From JAFGAS01 sp963809875 (lineage in GTDB: Bacteria; Desulfobacterota; Zymogenia; Zymogenales; Zymogenaceae), in assembly GCA_963809875.1 (NCBI GenBank), contig CAWELC010000012.1, positions 59,224 to 123,223 of the forward strand: a DNA stretch of 64,000 nucleotides, written 5' to 3'. The position numbers were made by a program, and so were the translations under genes. The notes beneath the pieces were generated by a model. The model was not told the origin of the DNA. It searched no databases and was given only the letters and a program-made list of their open reading frames with translations. Shown in pieces: positions 26,830 through 36,425 of the stretch. The stretch's first letter is position 1, and the number at the start of each line of letters is the position of its first letter.

Positions 26830-29488
26830 GTGGAAGAGAAGGGCTATAATCCGGCGCAGATCGAAGACAAGTGGTATGAATATTGGGAGCGGGAAGGTCT
26901 CTTCCGGGCGGACAATTCTTCGACCGCCCCTCCATACTCGATCGTCATCCCGCCACCCAACGTTACCGGATCTCTTCACATGGGGCACGCCCTCAATAAT
27001 ACGCTGCAGGACATCCTCATCCGCACCAAACGGATGCAGGGCAACAATACCCTCTGGATGCCGGGGACCGACCACGCGGGGATCGCCACGCAGAACGTGG
27101 TGGAAAAGGAGCTGGCCAAGGAAGGCAAGACCCGCCATGACCTGGGGCGGGAGGCCTTCGTCAAGCGGGTCTGGGAGTGGCGGGCCACGTACGGCGGCCT
27201 GATCATCAATCAGCTCAAGAAGCTGGGCGCCTCGTGCGACTGGAGCCGCGAGCGCTTTACCATGGACGAGGGTCTCTCCCGGGCGGTGCGGCTGGTGTTT
27301 GTGACCCTGTACGAGGACGGCCTCATCTACCGGGGCGACTACATCATCAACTGGTGTCCCCGGTGTCATACGGCGCTGGCCGACCTGGAGGTGGAACACG
27401 AGCAGAGGGGAGGACACCTCTACCATATCCGCTATCCGATCACCGACGGCAGCGGGGCCTATATCACGGTGGCCACCACGCGACCGGAGACGATGTTCGG
27501 CGATACGGCCGTGGCGGTCAATCCCAAGGACAAGCGCTACTCCCATCTTGCCGGCAAAAAGGTGCTCCTGCCGATCATCGAGCGGGAGATCCCCATCATC
27601 TTCGACCCGTACGTGAGCACGGAATTCGGCACCGGCGCCCTCAAGGTCACCCCTGCCCACGACCTGAACGACTTTCAGATCGGCAATGTCCACGGGCTTG
27701 CCCGGGTGGTGGTCATCGACGACGACGGGGTGATGAACGAAAACGCCGGCCCGTACGCCGGGATGGACCGCTGGGCCGCCAGGGAAAAGGTGGTAGAGGA
27801 CCTCAACGCGGCGGGGCTCCTGGATAAGATCGAGGACTACCCCGTCCCGGTGGGAACGTGTTACCGGTGCCATACGGTTATCGAGCCGCTCCTCAAGAAG
27901 CAGTGGTTCGTCAAGACGGAGCCGCTCGCAAAAGCGGCAATAAAGGCGGTCGAGGAGGGGAAGACCCGGATCGTTCCCAAGCAGTGGGAGAAGACCTACT
28001 TCGAATGGATGTACAACATCCGGGACTGGTGCATCTCGCGACAGATCTGGTGGGGGCATCGGATCCCCGCCTGGTACTGCGACGACTGCGGCGAGATTAT
28101 CGTCTCGATGGAGGCGCCCGTCGGGCTGCACGAAGTGCAAAGGTGCGGCCCTCAGGCAGGAGACGGACGTGCTGGACACCTGGTTTTCGAGCGCGCTCTG
28201 GCCGTTTTCCACCCTCGGCTGGCCTGACAAGACCAAGGACCTTGCCGTCTACTACCCCACCTCCGTGCTGGTGACCGGTTTTGACATCCTCTTCTTCTGG
28301 GTGGCCCGGATGATGATGATGGGACTCTATTTCATGAAGGAAGTCCCGTTTCACGACGTATACATCCATGCCCTGGTCCGGGACGAGCAGGGGTCCAAGA
28401 TGAGCAAGTCAAAGGGCAACGTCATCGACCCGCTGACCATCATCGACAAATACGGCGCCGACGCCTTCCGGTTTACCCTGGCGGCCTTTGCCGCCATGGG
28501 CAGGGATGTCAAGCTCTCCGAGGGGAGGATCGAGGGATACCGCTTCTTCATCAACAAGCTCTGGAATGCCTCCCGATTCGTCATGATGAACCTTGACGAG
28601 GGGTACGCGCCGGACTATGACTTTACGGACAGGGACTTTTCCCTTGCCGATCGATGGATACTCACCCGTCTCGAGACGGTGACGGGGGAGGTGACCGACT
28701 GCATCGACCGGTACGAATTCAACAACGCCGCGTCGGCCCTCTACCAGTTCGCGTGGCACGAGTTTTGTGACTGGTATCTCGAGGTGAGCAAGATATACCT
28801 TTCGTCCGAAGACCCGATCGCCTCAAAGCGGGTCAGGGATATCCTGGTCTATTGTCTGGACACCATGCTGCGGCTCCTTCATCCCTTCATCCCGTTCGTC
28901 ACCGAGGAGATCCACGCCAAGCTCCCCGGCTCCACGGGCGCTCTCATTACGGGTCCGTTCCCGAAAAAGAACGACGCCCTCGTATTTTCCGGGGCCGAGC
29001 ATCAATTCGAGCTGATCCAGGAACTCGTGACGGGCGTCAGAAACATCCGGGGCGAGATGAACATCCACCCCAAAAAGCGGCTGACGGCGCTCATCTCGGC
29101 CAAAGAGAAGGATCAGGCGGTCGTCAATGAAAACGTCGAATATATAAAGACGCTGGCCGGCGTCGAGACCGTCCAGCTTGGTGAGTCGATTTCCCGGCCC
29201 CCGGCGTCGGCCACGGCCGTCAGCGGCCCGTTTACGGTCTATATTCCGCTGGCGGGGGTCATCGACTTCGAAGAAGAAAAGAAGCGCCTGGCCTCGGAGA
29301 TAGGCAAGGTCAACGACGAGCTGGAAAAGGTGAACCGGAAACTCGGCAACGACGAGTTCGTCAAGAAAGCTCCGGAGGACGTCGTGGCCAAGGAAAAAGA
29401 GCGGATGGCGCTGTTGGTCTCCAAGAAGGAGCGGGTGAGCGAGAGCATTAGTCGGCTTGAGGACTATTTCAGCAAAGGCGGGAAATAG
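26830..29488 (+). CDS. valS: Valyl-tRNA synthetase, with one frameshift
   Basis: Class I synthetase of about 886 residues, made of two overlapping frames. The first frame holds PPPNVTGSLHMGH (HIGH motif, residues 41-53), the editing domain and CDDCGEIIV. The second begins with CTKCKGAALRQETDVLDTWFSSALWPF and has GSKMSKSKGN (KMSKS loop, about nt 28393-28422), the anticodon-binding domain and the C-terminal coiled coil. The frames join near 28111-28127 by removing one base. GTG 26830 with GGAG upstream is the likely start. valS is normally essential, so a sequencing error is the best explanation for the break. Confidence 0.92.
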
Positions 29489-29585
29489 GGGCCGTCCCGG
29501 GAACCGCTCCAGTAAAATCTCGGCAGGAAAAGGGCTCCTCACGGCCGGCAACGCCCGAAACGCATGCCGGCAGGCAACGGACTCT

Positions 29586-30425
29586 ATGGAACTGACCCCC
29601 CACGTCATGGCGCTTATCGATCTGGCTCTTTCCGAGGACCTCGGCGGCGGCGATATCACGACGCAGGCGACGGTCTCGGAGGAAGCCTGGGCCGCGGCCG
29701 TGGTGCGCGCCAAGGAGGAGCTGATCCTGGCGGGGCTGCCGGTGTTCGAGGCGGTCTTCGACCGCCTCGGGGGCCGTGTAACCTTCGAGGACGAGAAGCG
29801 GGACGGTGAGAGGGTCAAAGCGGGCGACCTTATCACGAGGCTCTCGGGACCGGCCCACGTTCTCCTTTCGGGCGAGCGGACGGCCCTCAACTTCCTCATG
29901 CGCCTGTCGGGCATCGCCACCCTGACGGGGCGCTGCGTGGCGCAGATCGCGGGAACGGATGCCGCGGTCGTCGATACCCGCAAGACCACCCCCGGATGGC
30001 GCACCCTCGAGAAGTACGCGGTGCGAACGGGCGGCGGCAGGAACCACCGCTATTCGCTTTCCGACGGCGTCCTGATCAAGGACAACCATATCACGACAGC
30101 CGGGGGCATCAGCAACGCCGTGGCCCGCGCACGGCTGCGGGCGCCCCACACCGCCAGGATCGAGGTGGAGGTGAAGAACAGTGATGAGATCAGCCAGGCC
30201 CTGGCCGCCGGCGCCGATATCCTCCTGTTGGACAACATGACCCCCCAAGAGGCGGCGGCGGCGGTAGCGCAGGTCTCGGGTCGCGCGCTGACCGAGGCCT
30301 CGGGAAATATGAGACCCGAAACGATCGGCGACTATGCCCGGGCGGGCGTCGATTTCATCTCGATGGGATACCTTACCCATTCGGCCCGGTCGGTGGATAT
30401 CAATATGAAGATCGAGACACCATGA
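29586..30425 (+). CDS. nadC: Nicotinate-nucleotide diphosphorylase (carboxylating)
   Basis: This 279-residue quinolinate phosphoribosyltransferase of de novo NAD synthesis has ALSEDLGGGDITTQ at the N-terminus, TALNFLMRLSGIAT, the active-site segment DTRKTTPGWRTLEKYAVR, GGGRNHRYSLSDGVLIKDNH and DILLLDNM. ATG 29586 fits the family length. Its stop overlaps the birA start (ATGA), so the two are translationally coupled. Confidence 0.95.
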   Translation: MELTPHVMALIDLALSEDLGGGDITTQATVSEEAWAAAVVRAKEELILAGLPVFEAVFDRLGGRVTFEDEKRDGERVKAGDLITRLSGPAHVLLSGERTALNFLMRLSGIATLTGRCVAQIAGTDAAVVDTRKTTPGWRTLEKYAVRTGGGRNHRYSLSDGVLIKDNHITTAGGISNAVARARLRAPHTARIEVEVKNSDEISQALAAGADILLLDNMTPQEAAAAVAQVSGRALTEASGNMRPETIGDYARAGVDFISMGYLTHSARSVDINMKIETP

Positions 30426-31210
30426 CCGAGGACCTCTCCTACTTCATCAAGGGCATGCTCAAGACCCGGGTGATGGGCCGGGAGATTATCTCGGTGGATG
30501 AGACCGATTCCACCAACGAGGACATCATGAAGCTTGCCCAGAAGGGGGGGCAGGAAGGGTGGGTGGTCGTCGCCCGGCACCAGCGACGGGGAAAAGGACG
30601 ACGGGGGAAGAACTGGTCGTCTCCCGGGGGGCAGAACCTGTACGTGTCGGTGCTGCTCAGGCCGAAGATGCCGATCAAGAAGGCGACGTTCCTGACGCTG
30701 CTGGCGGCCGTGGCCGTTGCCGAGACGCTGTCGGACTACATACCCAAGGGCGTTTTCATAAAATGGCCGAACGACGTCATGGTCGCGGGCAAGAAGATAT
30801 CGGGTATCCTCCTTGAGATGGGCAAGGACGCCAATGGCGAGGAATTCTTCGTCCTCGGTGTCGGTATCAACGTCAACTGCACCAAGCACGAGATCCCCGC
30901 AGATCTGGCCGGGGTCGCCACCTCGCTCTACCTGGAGCTGGGCTACTCCGTCTCGGTCAAGGATGTCCTCTACAAGCTTCTTAACCGCCTGGATCACGGA
31001 TACTCCCTCTACGTCACATTGGATTTCGCTTCCATCATCGGGCGCTTTCGCGCCTTCGAGCAGACCACGGGACGGCGTGTCTTCATCGATGTGGCGGGGG
31101 CGCGTATCTCGGGGCACGCCGTCGGTATCGACGACGATGGGTTTCTCCTCGTTCAGGACGACAACGGCAAAATATCGAAGGTTATTTCAGGTGATCTACA
31201 ATTTGAGTGA
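30422..31210 (+). CDS. birA: Biotin-[acetyl-CoA-carboxylase] ligase
   Basis: This 262-residue protein has the biotinyl-AMP loop GKGRRGKNWSSPGGQNLYVSV, IKWPNDVMVAGKKISGILLEM with the catalytic lysine, and a C-terminal SH3-like domain (AGARISGHAVGIDDDGFLLVQ). It has no N-terminal winged helix, so it is a class I ligase without repressor function. It overlaps nadC and is followed nine bases later by coaX. Confidence 0.93.
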   Translation: MTEDLSYFIKGMLKTRVMGREIISVDETDSTNEDIMKLAQKGGQEGWVVVARHQRRGKGRRGKNWSSPGGQNLYVSVLLRPKMPIKKATFLTLLAAVAVAETLSDYIPKGVFIKWPNDVMVAGKKISGILLEMGKDANGEEFFVLGVGINVNCTKHEIPADLAGVATSLYLELGYSVSVKDVLYKLLNRLDHGYSLYVTLDFASIIGRFRAFEQTTGRRVFIDVAGARISGHAVGIDDDGFLLVQDDNGKISKVISGDLQFE

Positions 31211-31218
31211 GGCTGGAA

Positions 31219-31986
31219 ATGCTCTTAGTAGTTGATGTAGGCAATACCAACACCGTTATCGGCGTCTTTGACGGAGATAACCTCGTGAGCAACTGGCGTG
31301 TCGTCACACTGCCGGAGCGGACGTCCGACGAATACGGTGTCCTCATCCAGAACCTCTACTATTCATCGAGAATCAGCTCGCAGAACATCAAGGATATCAT
31401 CGTCTCGTGCGTGGTACCCCCCATGGTGGGAATCATCGATGAGCTCTGTGAGAAATATTTCGAGATACGGCCGCTCTACGTGGAGCCCGGCATAAAGACC
31501 GGCATGCCGATATACTACGATAATCCCAAGGAGGTCGGAGCCGACCGGATCGTCAACGCGGTGGCGGCCTATCATCGGAAAGAATCCGCCCATATTATTG
31601 TCGATTTCGGGACGGCGACGACCTTCGACTACGTGAGCGACAGCGGCGAATACATGGGCGGGGTGATCGCTCCCGGGCTCATGACCTCCAGCGAGGCGCT
31701 GTTCGCCAAGGCAAGCCGCCTCTTCAAGGTGGAGCTCATCCGACCCAAAAACGTCATCGGGAAAAATACCATAAACAGCCTTCAGTCCGGCATTATACTG
31801 GGCTACGTCGATATGGTCGACGGGCTGGTCAACCGGATCAAGCAGGAGGCGGGGGGAGACCCCTGGGTAATCGCCACCGGTGGGCTGGCCGAGCTGATCG
31901 CAGGGGAGTCCAAAACGATCAAGGAGGTCGATAAATTCCTGACCCTGGAAGGGCTCAGGATCATCTACTACCTGAACAGGACGTGA
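31219..31986 (+). CDS. coaX: Type III pantothenate kinase
   Basis: This 255-residue ASKHA-fold kinase phosphorylates pantothenate in CoA synthesis. Motifs: LLVVDVGNTNTVIGVFDGD (phosphate 1), GADRIVNAVAAYH, VDFGTATTFDYV (phosphate 2), GGVIAPGLMTS and WVIATGGLAELI. ATG 31219 is chosen over 31207. The nadC-birA-coaX order groups three cofactor genes in one operon, and birA-coaX adjacency is common in bacteria. Confidence 0.95.
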   Translation: MLLVVDVGNTNTVIGVFDGDNLVSNWRVVTLPERTSDEYGVLIQNLYYSSRISSQNIKDIIVSCVVPPMVGIIDELCEKYFEIRPLYVEPGIKTGMPIYYDNPKEVGADRIVNAVAAYHRKESAHIIVDFGTATTFDYVSDSGEYMGGVIAPGLMTSSEALFAKASRLFKVELIRPKNVIGKNTINSLQSGIILGYVDMVDGLVNRIKQEAGGDPWVIATGGLAELIAGESKTIKEVDKFLTLEGLRIIYYLNRT

Positions 31987-32035
31987 GACGGAGGCCGCGT
32001 CCCGAAAGGAATATGGCGCCGCGGGCAGAGTTTCC

Positions 32036-32063
32036 TTGACATTTTTCTCAAAAGACATATTAT
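32036..32063 (+). promoter_or_regulatory. Promoter of the EF-G paralogue
   Basis: TTGACA (32036-32041) and TATTAT (32058-32063) are 16 bp apart, 37 bases before ATG 32100. Confidence 0.65.
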
Positions 32064-32099
32064 GGCACTTTGATTATTTTCTGAAAGGGAAAAGGGCAT

Positions 32100-34181
32100 A
32101 TGACGTACGAGACCACCGATATCCGTAACGTGGCGCTGGTCGGGCACGGAGGCTGCGGAAAGACCTCGCTTTGCGAGGCGATCCTCTTTTGTGCAAAGGC
32201 GATCGATCGTATGGGCAGGGTGGACGCGGGAACGACCGCCATGGATTTTGACCCGGATGAAATAAAGAGGAATATATCCATCAGCACATCCTTCTTCGAC
32301 TTCGAGTGGAAGAAGAAAAAGATCAATTTGATAGACACCCCGGGCGACGCCGATTTCAGTACCGATGCCCAGATATGCCTGTCGGTGGCCGATAACGCCC
32401 TGATAGTTGTGGACGCGGTGGGGGGCATCGAGATCCAAACCGAGCGGATGTGGAAGAAAGCGGACGAACTGGGGATCCCGAAAATCGTATTTATCTCGAA
32501 ACTCGATCGGGAGCGTTCCGATTTCGATCGGGTGCTTGCATCGATCAAGAGTGCCTTCAAATGCAAGGTCGCGGTCATGACCTACCCGATCGGGAAGGAG
32601 GCGTCCTTCTCGGGCGTCGTGGACCTGTTTTCGGGGAAGGCCTTCGCGTACGCCGCGGACGGCTCGGGCAACTATGACGAGAAGGACGTGCCGGCGGATC
32701 TGGCCTCGACGATCGAAACGCTTCGGGGTGAGATGATCGAGAGCATCGCGGAGTCCAACGACGCGCTGCTCGAAAAGTATCTCGAAGGCGGCGAGATTTC
32801 CCCCGACGAGCTGTCTCAGGGACTCAAAGAGGGATTTGTCAAGGGAAGCTTCGTGCCCGTATTTGCCGGCTCGGGGACCAAGAACATCGGTGCGCAGCCC
32901 TTTGTCGATTTTATCGCCAAGTCGGCCGCCTCACCGGCCGACAGACGGCCCGTGAAGGCCGCCGGAAAGAACGGTGCGGAGACGTCCGTCAAGGCCGATC
33001 CGAACGGGCCGTTGGCGGCCCTCGTGTTTAAGACCATCGCCGATCCCTATGCCGGCAAGCTCTCGATATTCCGGGTCTTCTCCGGAACGATGAAGGCCGA
33101 CTCGACCGTCGCCAATACCACCAAGGAAGTCAAGGAGCGGATCGGGCAAATCATGTACGTCCGGGGGAAGGGCCAGAAGCCGACAAGCGCTGCGCCGGCC
33201 GGAGACATCGCGGCCGTTGCCAAGCTCAAGGATACCGCCACCGGCGACACGCTGGCCGATGAGTCGGCCAGTGTGGTGTTTCCCGGCTTTGCCATCCCGC
33301 CGCAGATCATGTTCTTCGCGATAAAGCCCAAGAGTAAGGGCGACGAAGACAAGGTCATGAGCTCGATCCATCGTCTCATGGAAGAGGATATGACCCTCAA
33401 GATCCACCGGGATGAATTGACCAAAGAGCTGGTGCTTTCCGGCATGGGACAGGTCCACCTCGAAGTCATGATGGGCAAGCTCAAGACCAAGTTCGGTGTC
33501 GAGGTCGACCTGTCGACACCAAAAGTCCCCTACCTGGAGACAGTGCGCAAGAAAGCGCGCGGTCAGGGTAGATACAAGAAGCAGACGGGCGGCCGCGGGC
33601 AGTTCGGTGATACCTGGCTCGAGATCGAGCCGATGCCCCGGGGGGGAGGGTTCGAGTTCGTCGACAAGATCGTCGGTGGATCCGTTCCCCGGCAATATAT
33701 TCCCGCCTGTCAGAAGGGGATCGAGGAGGCGATGGTGGGCGGCGTGCTGGCCGGCTACCCTGTGACGGATATCAGGATCGCGCTGGTGGACGGTTCGTAC
33801 CACTCGGTGGACTCGTCGGAGATGGCCTTCAAGATTGCCGCCTCCATGGGCTTTAAGAAGATATTCATGGAGGCAAGCCCCGTTCTGCTTGAGCCGATCA
33901 TGCGGATGGAGGTCGTCGTGCCGGAGGATTACGTCGGCGATGTCATGGGCGATCTGAACAGCCGACGCGGCCGTGTCGCGGGCGTCGACGTCAAGGACGG
34001 CATCCAGATGATCAAGGCCCTCGTCCCAATGGCCGAGGTCCTCACCTACGCGCCGGATTTGCGCTCAATAACGAGCGGACGCGGCACCTTCACCATGGAG
34101 ATCGATCACTACGAGGAGGTTCCGGCCCAGTCCGCCGAGAAAATCATCCAGGCCGCCCATAAGGAAAAAGAGGAATCGTAA
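32100..34181 (+). CDS. Elongation factor G-like protein (EF-G paralogue)
   Basis: This 693-residue translation GTPase keeps all EF-G domains: G domain residues 1-275, domain II, domain III (FAIKPKSKGDEDKVMSSIHRL), domain IV (GRYKKQTGGRGQFGDTWLEIEP, core GGRGQFGD) and domain V (LEPIMRMEVVVPEDYVGDVMGDLNSRRG, core LEPIMR). The P-loop reads GHGGCGKT (residues 15-22) instead of AHIDAGKT, and switch II is DTPGDADF, marking it as the EF-G-like paralogue found beside a canonical fusA elsewhere. It has its own promoter, and no ribosomal protein operon surrounds it. Its role is likely in recycling or stress translation (inference). Confidence 0.88.
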   Translation: MTYETTDIRNVALVGHGGCGKTSLCEAILFCAKAIDRMGRVDAGTTAMDFDPDEIKRNISISTSFFDFEWKKKKINLIDTPGDADFSTDAQICLSVADNALIVVDAVGGIEIQTERMWKKADELGIPKIVFISKLDRERSDFDRVLASIKSAFKCKVAVMTYPIGKEASFSGVVDLFSGKAFAYAADGSGNYDEKDVPADLASTIETLRGEMIESIAESNDALLEKYLEGGEISPDELSQGLKEGFVKGSFVPVFAGSGTKNIGAQPFVDFIAKSAASPADRRPVKAAGKNGAETSVKADPNGPLAALVFKTIADPYAGKLSIFRVFSGTMKADSTVANTTKEVKERIGQIMYVRGKGQKPTSAAPAGDIAAVAKLKDTATGDTLADESASVVFPGFAIPPQIMFFAIKPKSKGDEDKVMSSIHRLMEEDMTLKIHRDELTKELVLSGMGQVHLEVMMGKLKTKFGVEVDLSTPKVPYLETVRKKARGQGRYKKQTGGRGQFGDTWLEIEPMPRGGGFEFVDKIVGGSVPRQYIPACQKGIEEAMVGGVLAGYPVTDIRIALVDGSYHSVDSSEMAFKIAASMGFKKIFMEASPVLLEPIMRMEVVVPEDYVGDVMGDLNSRRGRVAGVDVKDGIQMIKALVPMAEVLTYAPDLRSITSGRGTFTMEIDHYEEVPAQSAEKIIQAAHKEKEES

Positions 34182-34576
34182 CGCCGGTTTGGACGGACGC
34201 ACATAAGGGCGGCCGGGCGGATCGCGGCGCACCGGCGCGGGAGAGCCCGGCAGCTGCGGGCCGGCCCGCTTGGAGGCTGCCCGTTCGGGGCGATGCCGCC
34301 CGTAGAGGGTATCTGCCGTATGTCATTGCGCGCCTGCGGTAATGCATCAACCAGCGTGTAAGCGTCGACGAGGATCTTTCGGACGCCAAGATAATAGAGA
34401 GGAATGGTTCGGGGGTTGGCGCGACATGCGTGTCCGCGGGTAGCCCACTTACCTTCCCATCGCCCCGATGGCCCGTGAACCCAGGGGCACCTGACACGAA
34501 GAAGCTAACCCAGGCCGCGCACATCCGATACTTCGCCCGATATCATCTTTGCCGGTAGCCGGGCGACAGACGTATT
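34182..34576. other. 395-bp intergenic region
   Basis: I see no coding frame with convincing composition on either strand, no clear terminator after the EF-G paralogue, and no consensus promoter for the lipoprotein gene. Short GC-rich inverted segments are present (around 34225-34300) without a T-run. Confidence 0.4.
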
Positions 34577-35386
34577 ATGCCTCAGAAAAAGAGTGGGAAA
34601 GGCCGCTTTCGGGCGGTGATCGTTTCCGGCATCCTGTGCGCCGTAATGCTGATCTCGGCCGGGTGCAGCGGAAACAAGCCCGAAACGAAGAGCGCGCCCC
34701 CCGTCCCCCACAAGCTCACGGACATCGCACTCAGAGAGAGCGGGGTTTCACTGATCTTCACCCCGACGTCCGCGGTCTCTCCCGGTCCGGGCTTTACCCC
34801 CACACCGACCGCGCGTGAGACCGACTTGGAGGGGACGCAAGACACTGCGCCGCCCCCGATAGGGAAAAAGGAGCCGGGAAACATCGCGGAAGGATCGCCG
34901 AACGGGACGTCCGGCCCGCCCGAGGCGGGCGAGTTTACCATACAGATCGGGGCCTACATCGTCGATGAAAACCTGGCCCACACCCGAGAGAAGATCGTCT
35001 CCCTCGGCTTTTCCCCCTATATAAAAGAGATGAAGCAGAAGATGAGAATGTTCTGTGTCATCGTAAAGGAGGGGGTCTCCGAGAAAGACGCGAACGAAGC
35101 GGTATCCCTCCTGGCCGCAAAAGGGTTCAACCCCCGGTCGCTGCCGGGAACAAAAGGTATGGTTGACGTAGCGGCCGGAATCTATTATTATAGAGATGAC
35201 GCGTTGGCGGAGGAGGCAAGCCTGAAGGCCCTCGGATACGCGCCCCGCGTCGAAGAAAGGACGGTGGAGGTCTACCTCAAACGGCTCAGGGTCGGGGGTT
35301 ACGGGACGATCGGCGAGGCCAAGAAGGACCTGACCGTCCTCGAGCGGAAAGGATTCTTACCGGTAATTCTCAAGAGCGGTCAGTGA
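34577..35386 (+). CDS. Lipoprotein with SPOR-like repeats
   Basis: This 269-residue protein has a basic start, a hydrophobic segment and lipobox ISAGC (Cys33), so it is a lipoprotein. A proline/threonine-rich linker follows to about residue 115. The C-terminal part holds two SPOR-like units (EFTIQIGAYIVDENLAHTREKI... and VAAGIYYYRDDALAEEASLKALGYAPRVEERTVE, shown by their start motifs). SPOR domains bind denuded peptidoglycan. It overlaps the next gene (GTGA at 35383-35386), so it belongs to an operon with the helical-repeat protein and MglA. Confidence 0.7.
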   Translation: MPQKKSGKGRFRAVIVSGILCAVMLISAGCSGNKPETKSAPPVPHKLTDIALRESGVSLIFTPTSAVSPGPGFTPTPTARETDLEGTQDTAPPPIGKKEPGNIAEGSPNGTSGPPEAGEFTIQIGAYIVDENLAHTREKIVSLGFSPYIKEMKQKMRMFCVIVKEGVSEKDANEAVSLLAAKGFNPRSLPGTKGMVDVAAGIYYYRDDALAEEASLKALGYAPRVEERTVEVYLKRLRVGGYGTIGEAKKDLTVLERKGFLPVILKSGQ

Positions 35387-36411
35387 AGATCAAGATCTCT
35401 CAAAGCGCCGTTAAGTTCGTCAGCCCCGCCTCACCCCGGGAAGTACGCTCCATGGCGGCCAAGGGGCTGATACCGCTGGCGCCGCGGGATGTCATCAAGA
35501 TCCTCTATATCCTCTCTCATGATCGGGACCAGGGCGTGAAGGCACTGGCGGAGGAGACGATCTGCGGATACTCGGCCAGGATCGTCGATTCCATCCTCGC
35601 GGGCGATATAGAGCCGGTGATCATTGACTATCTGATTCGCCACCACCGTGAGGCGCACCTCCTTGCGGAGAGGGCCCTGGCCAATAGGGACACATCCGAC
35701 GAAACGCTGATATACCTGGCCTCCGGGCCAAACACGACCGTACTGAGCTTGCTGGCGACCAACCACGAGAGGCTGCTGCGCTCGCGGGGAGTCCTGGATG
35801 CGCTCCTGAAAAATCCGGCGGTCAAGGGGGCGCTCAGGCAGACGATGCTGGAGCTGGCCGACCCGGCGCACCGGGAACGGGCGGCGGACCCGCCGGCAAA
35901 CGCACAGCCGCCCGGGCAGCCCGGCCCGTCAGAAACGCCCGCTGTACACGGCGATTCGGCCGCCCTCGAAAGTGAGAGCGAGGACGAGGTAGATGAACAC
36001 AATATCGCGGCGCGAATTCACCAGATGTCGGTTTCCGAAAAGATAAAATATGCGACGCGCGGCAACAAGCAGGTCCGCTCCATCCTTATCAAGGACACCA
36101 GCAAGCTCGTCATTGCGGCCGTCGTCAAGAGCCCGAAGATCACCGAAGACGAGATCCTTAAGATCGCGCAGAACAAGCAGGCCAACGACGAGGCGATACG
36201 CATAATTACGCTCAACAGAGAATGGCTCAAAAACTACACTATCCGCCAGGCCCTTGTCTACAACCCGAAGACGCCGACAGGGATCGCCATGCGGTTGATG
36301 CCCTACCTGACGAAAAGGGACCTCAAGGACCTGTCCGGCAGCAAGAACGTCCCGTCGGCAATCACCGCCAACGCGAAGAAATTGATGGCCGCAAAGATCA
36401 AAACAAGCTGA
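35383..36411 (+). CDS. Helical-repeat protein encoded beside MglA, function unknown
   Basis: This 342-residue protein has no signal peptide. Two alpha-helical halves (about residues 20-165 and 205-342) resemble HEAT-like or DUF2336-like repeats and are joined by a Pro/Glu-rich linker. The C-terminal half contains motifs RSILIKDTSKLVIAAVV, SPKITEDEILKIAQNK, YNPKTPTGIAMRLMPYL and SKNVPSAI, a pattern I associate with deltaproteobacterial proteins without a known role. The start is GTG 35383, overlapping the lipoprotein stop. MglA begins 14 bases downstream, which suggests that the two proteins work together. Confidence 0.7.
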   Translation: MKIKISQSAVKFVSPASPREVRSMAAKGLIPLAPRDVIKILYILSHDRDQGVKALAEETICGYSARIVDSILAGDIEPVIIDYLIRHHREAHLLAERALANRDTSDETLIYLASGPNTTVLSLLATNHERLLRSRGVLDALLKNPAVKGALRQTMLELADPAHRERAADPPANAQPPGQPGPSETPAVHGDSAALESESEDEVDEHNIAARIHQMSVSEKIKYATRGNKQVRSILIKDTSKLVIAAVVKSPKITEDEILKIAQNKQANDEAIRIITLNREWLKNYTIRQALVYNPKTPTGIAMRLMPYLTKRDLKDLSGSKNVPSAITANAKKLMAAKIKTS

Positions 36412-36425
36412 GGGAAAGATAAGAT

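Noticed and set aside
34182..34576. Minus-strand ORF of 126 codons in the gap after the EF-G paralogue
   Set aside because: It shows no motif, no ribosome site and a composition typical of random GC-rich frames.
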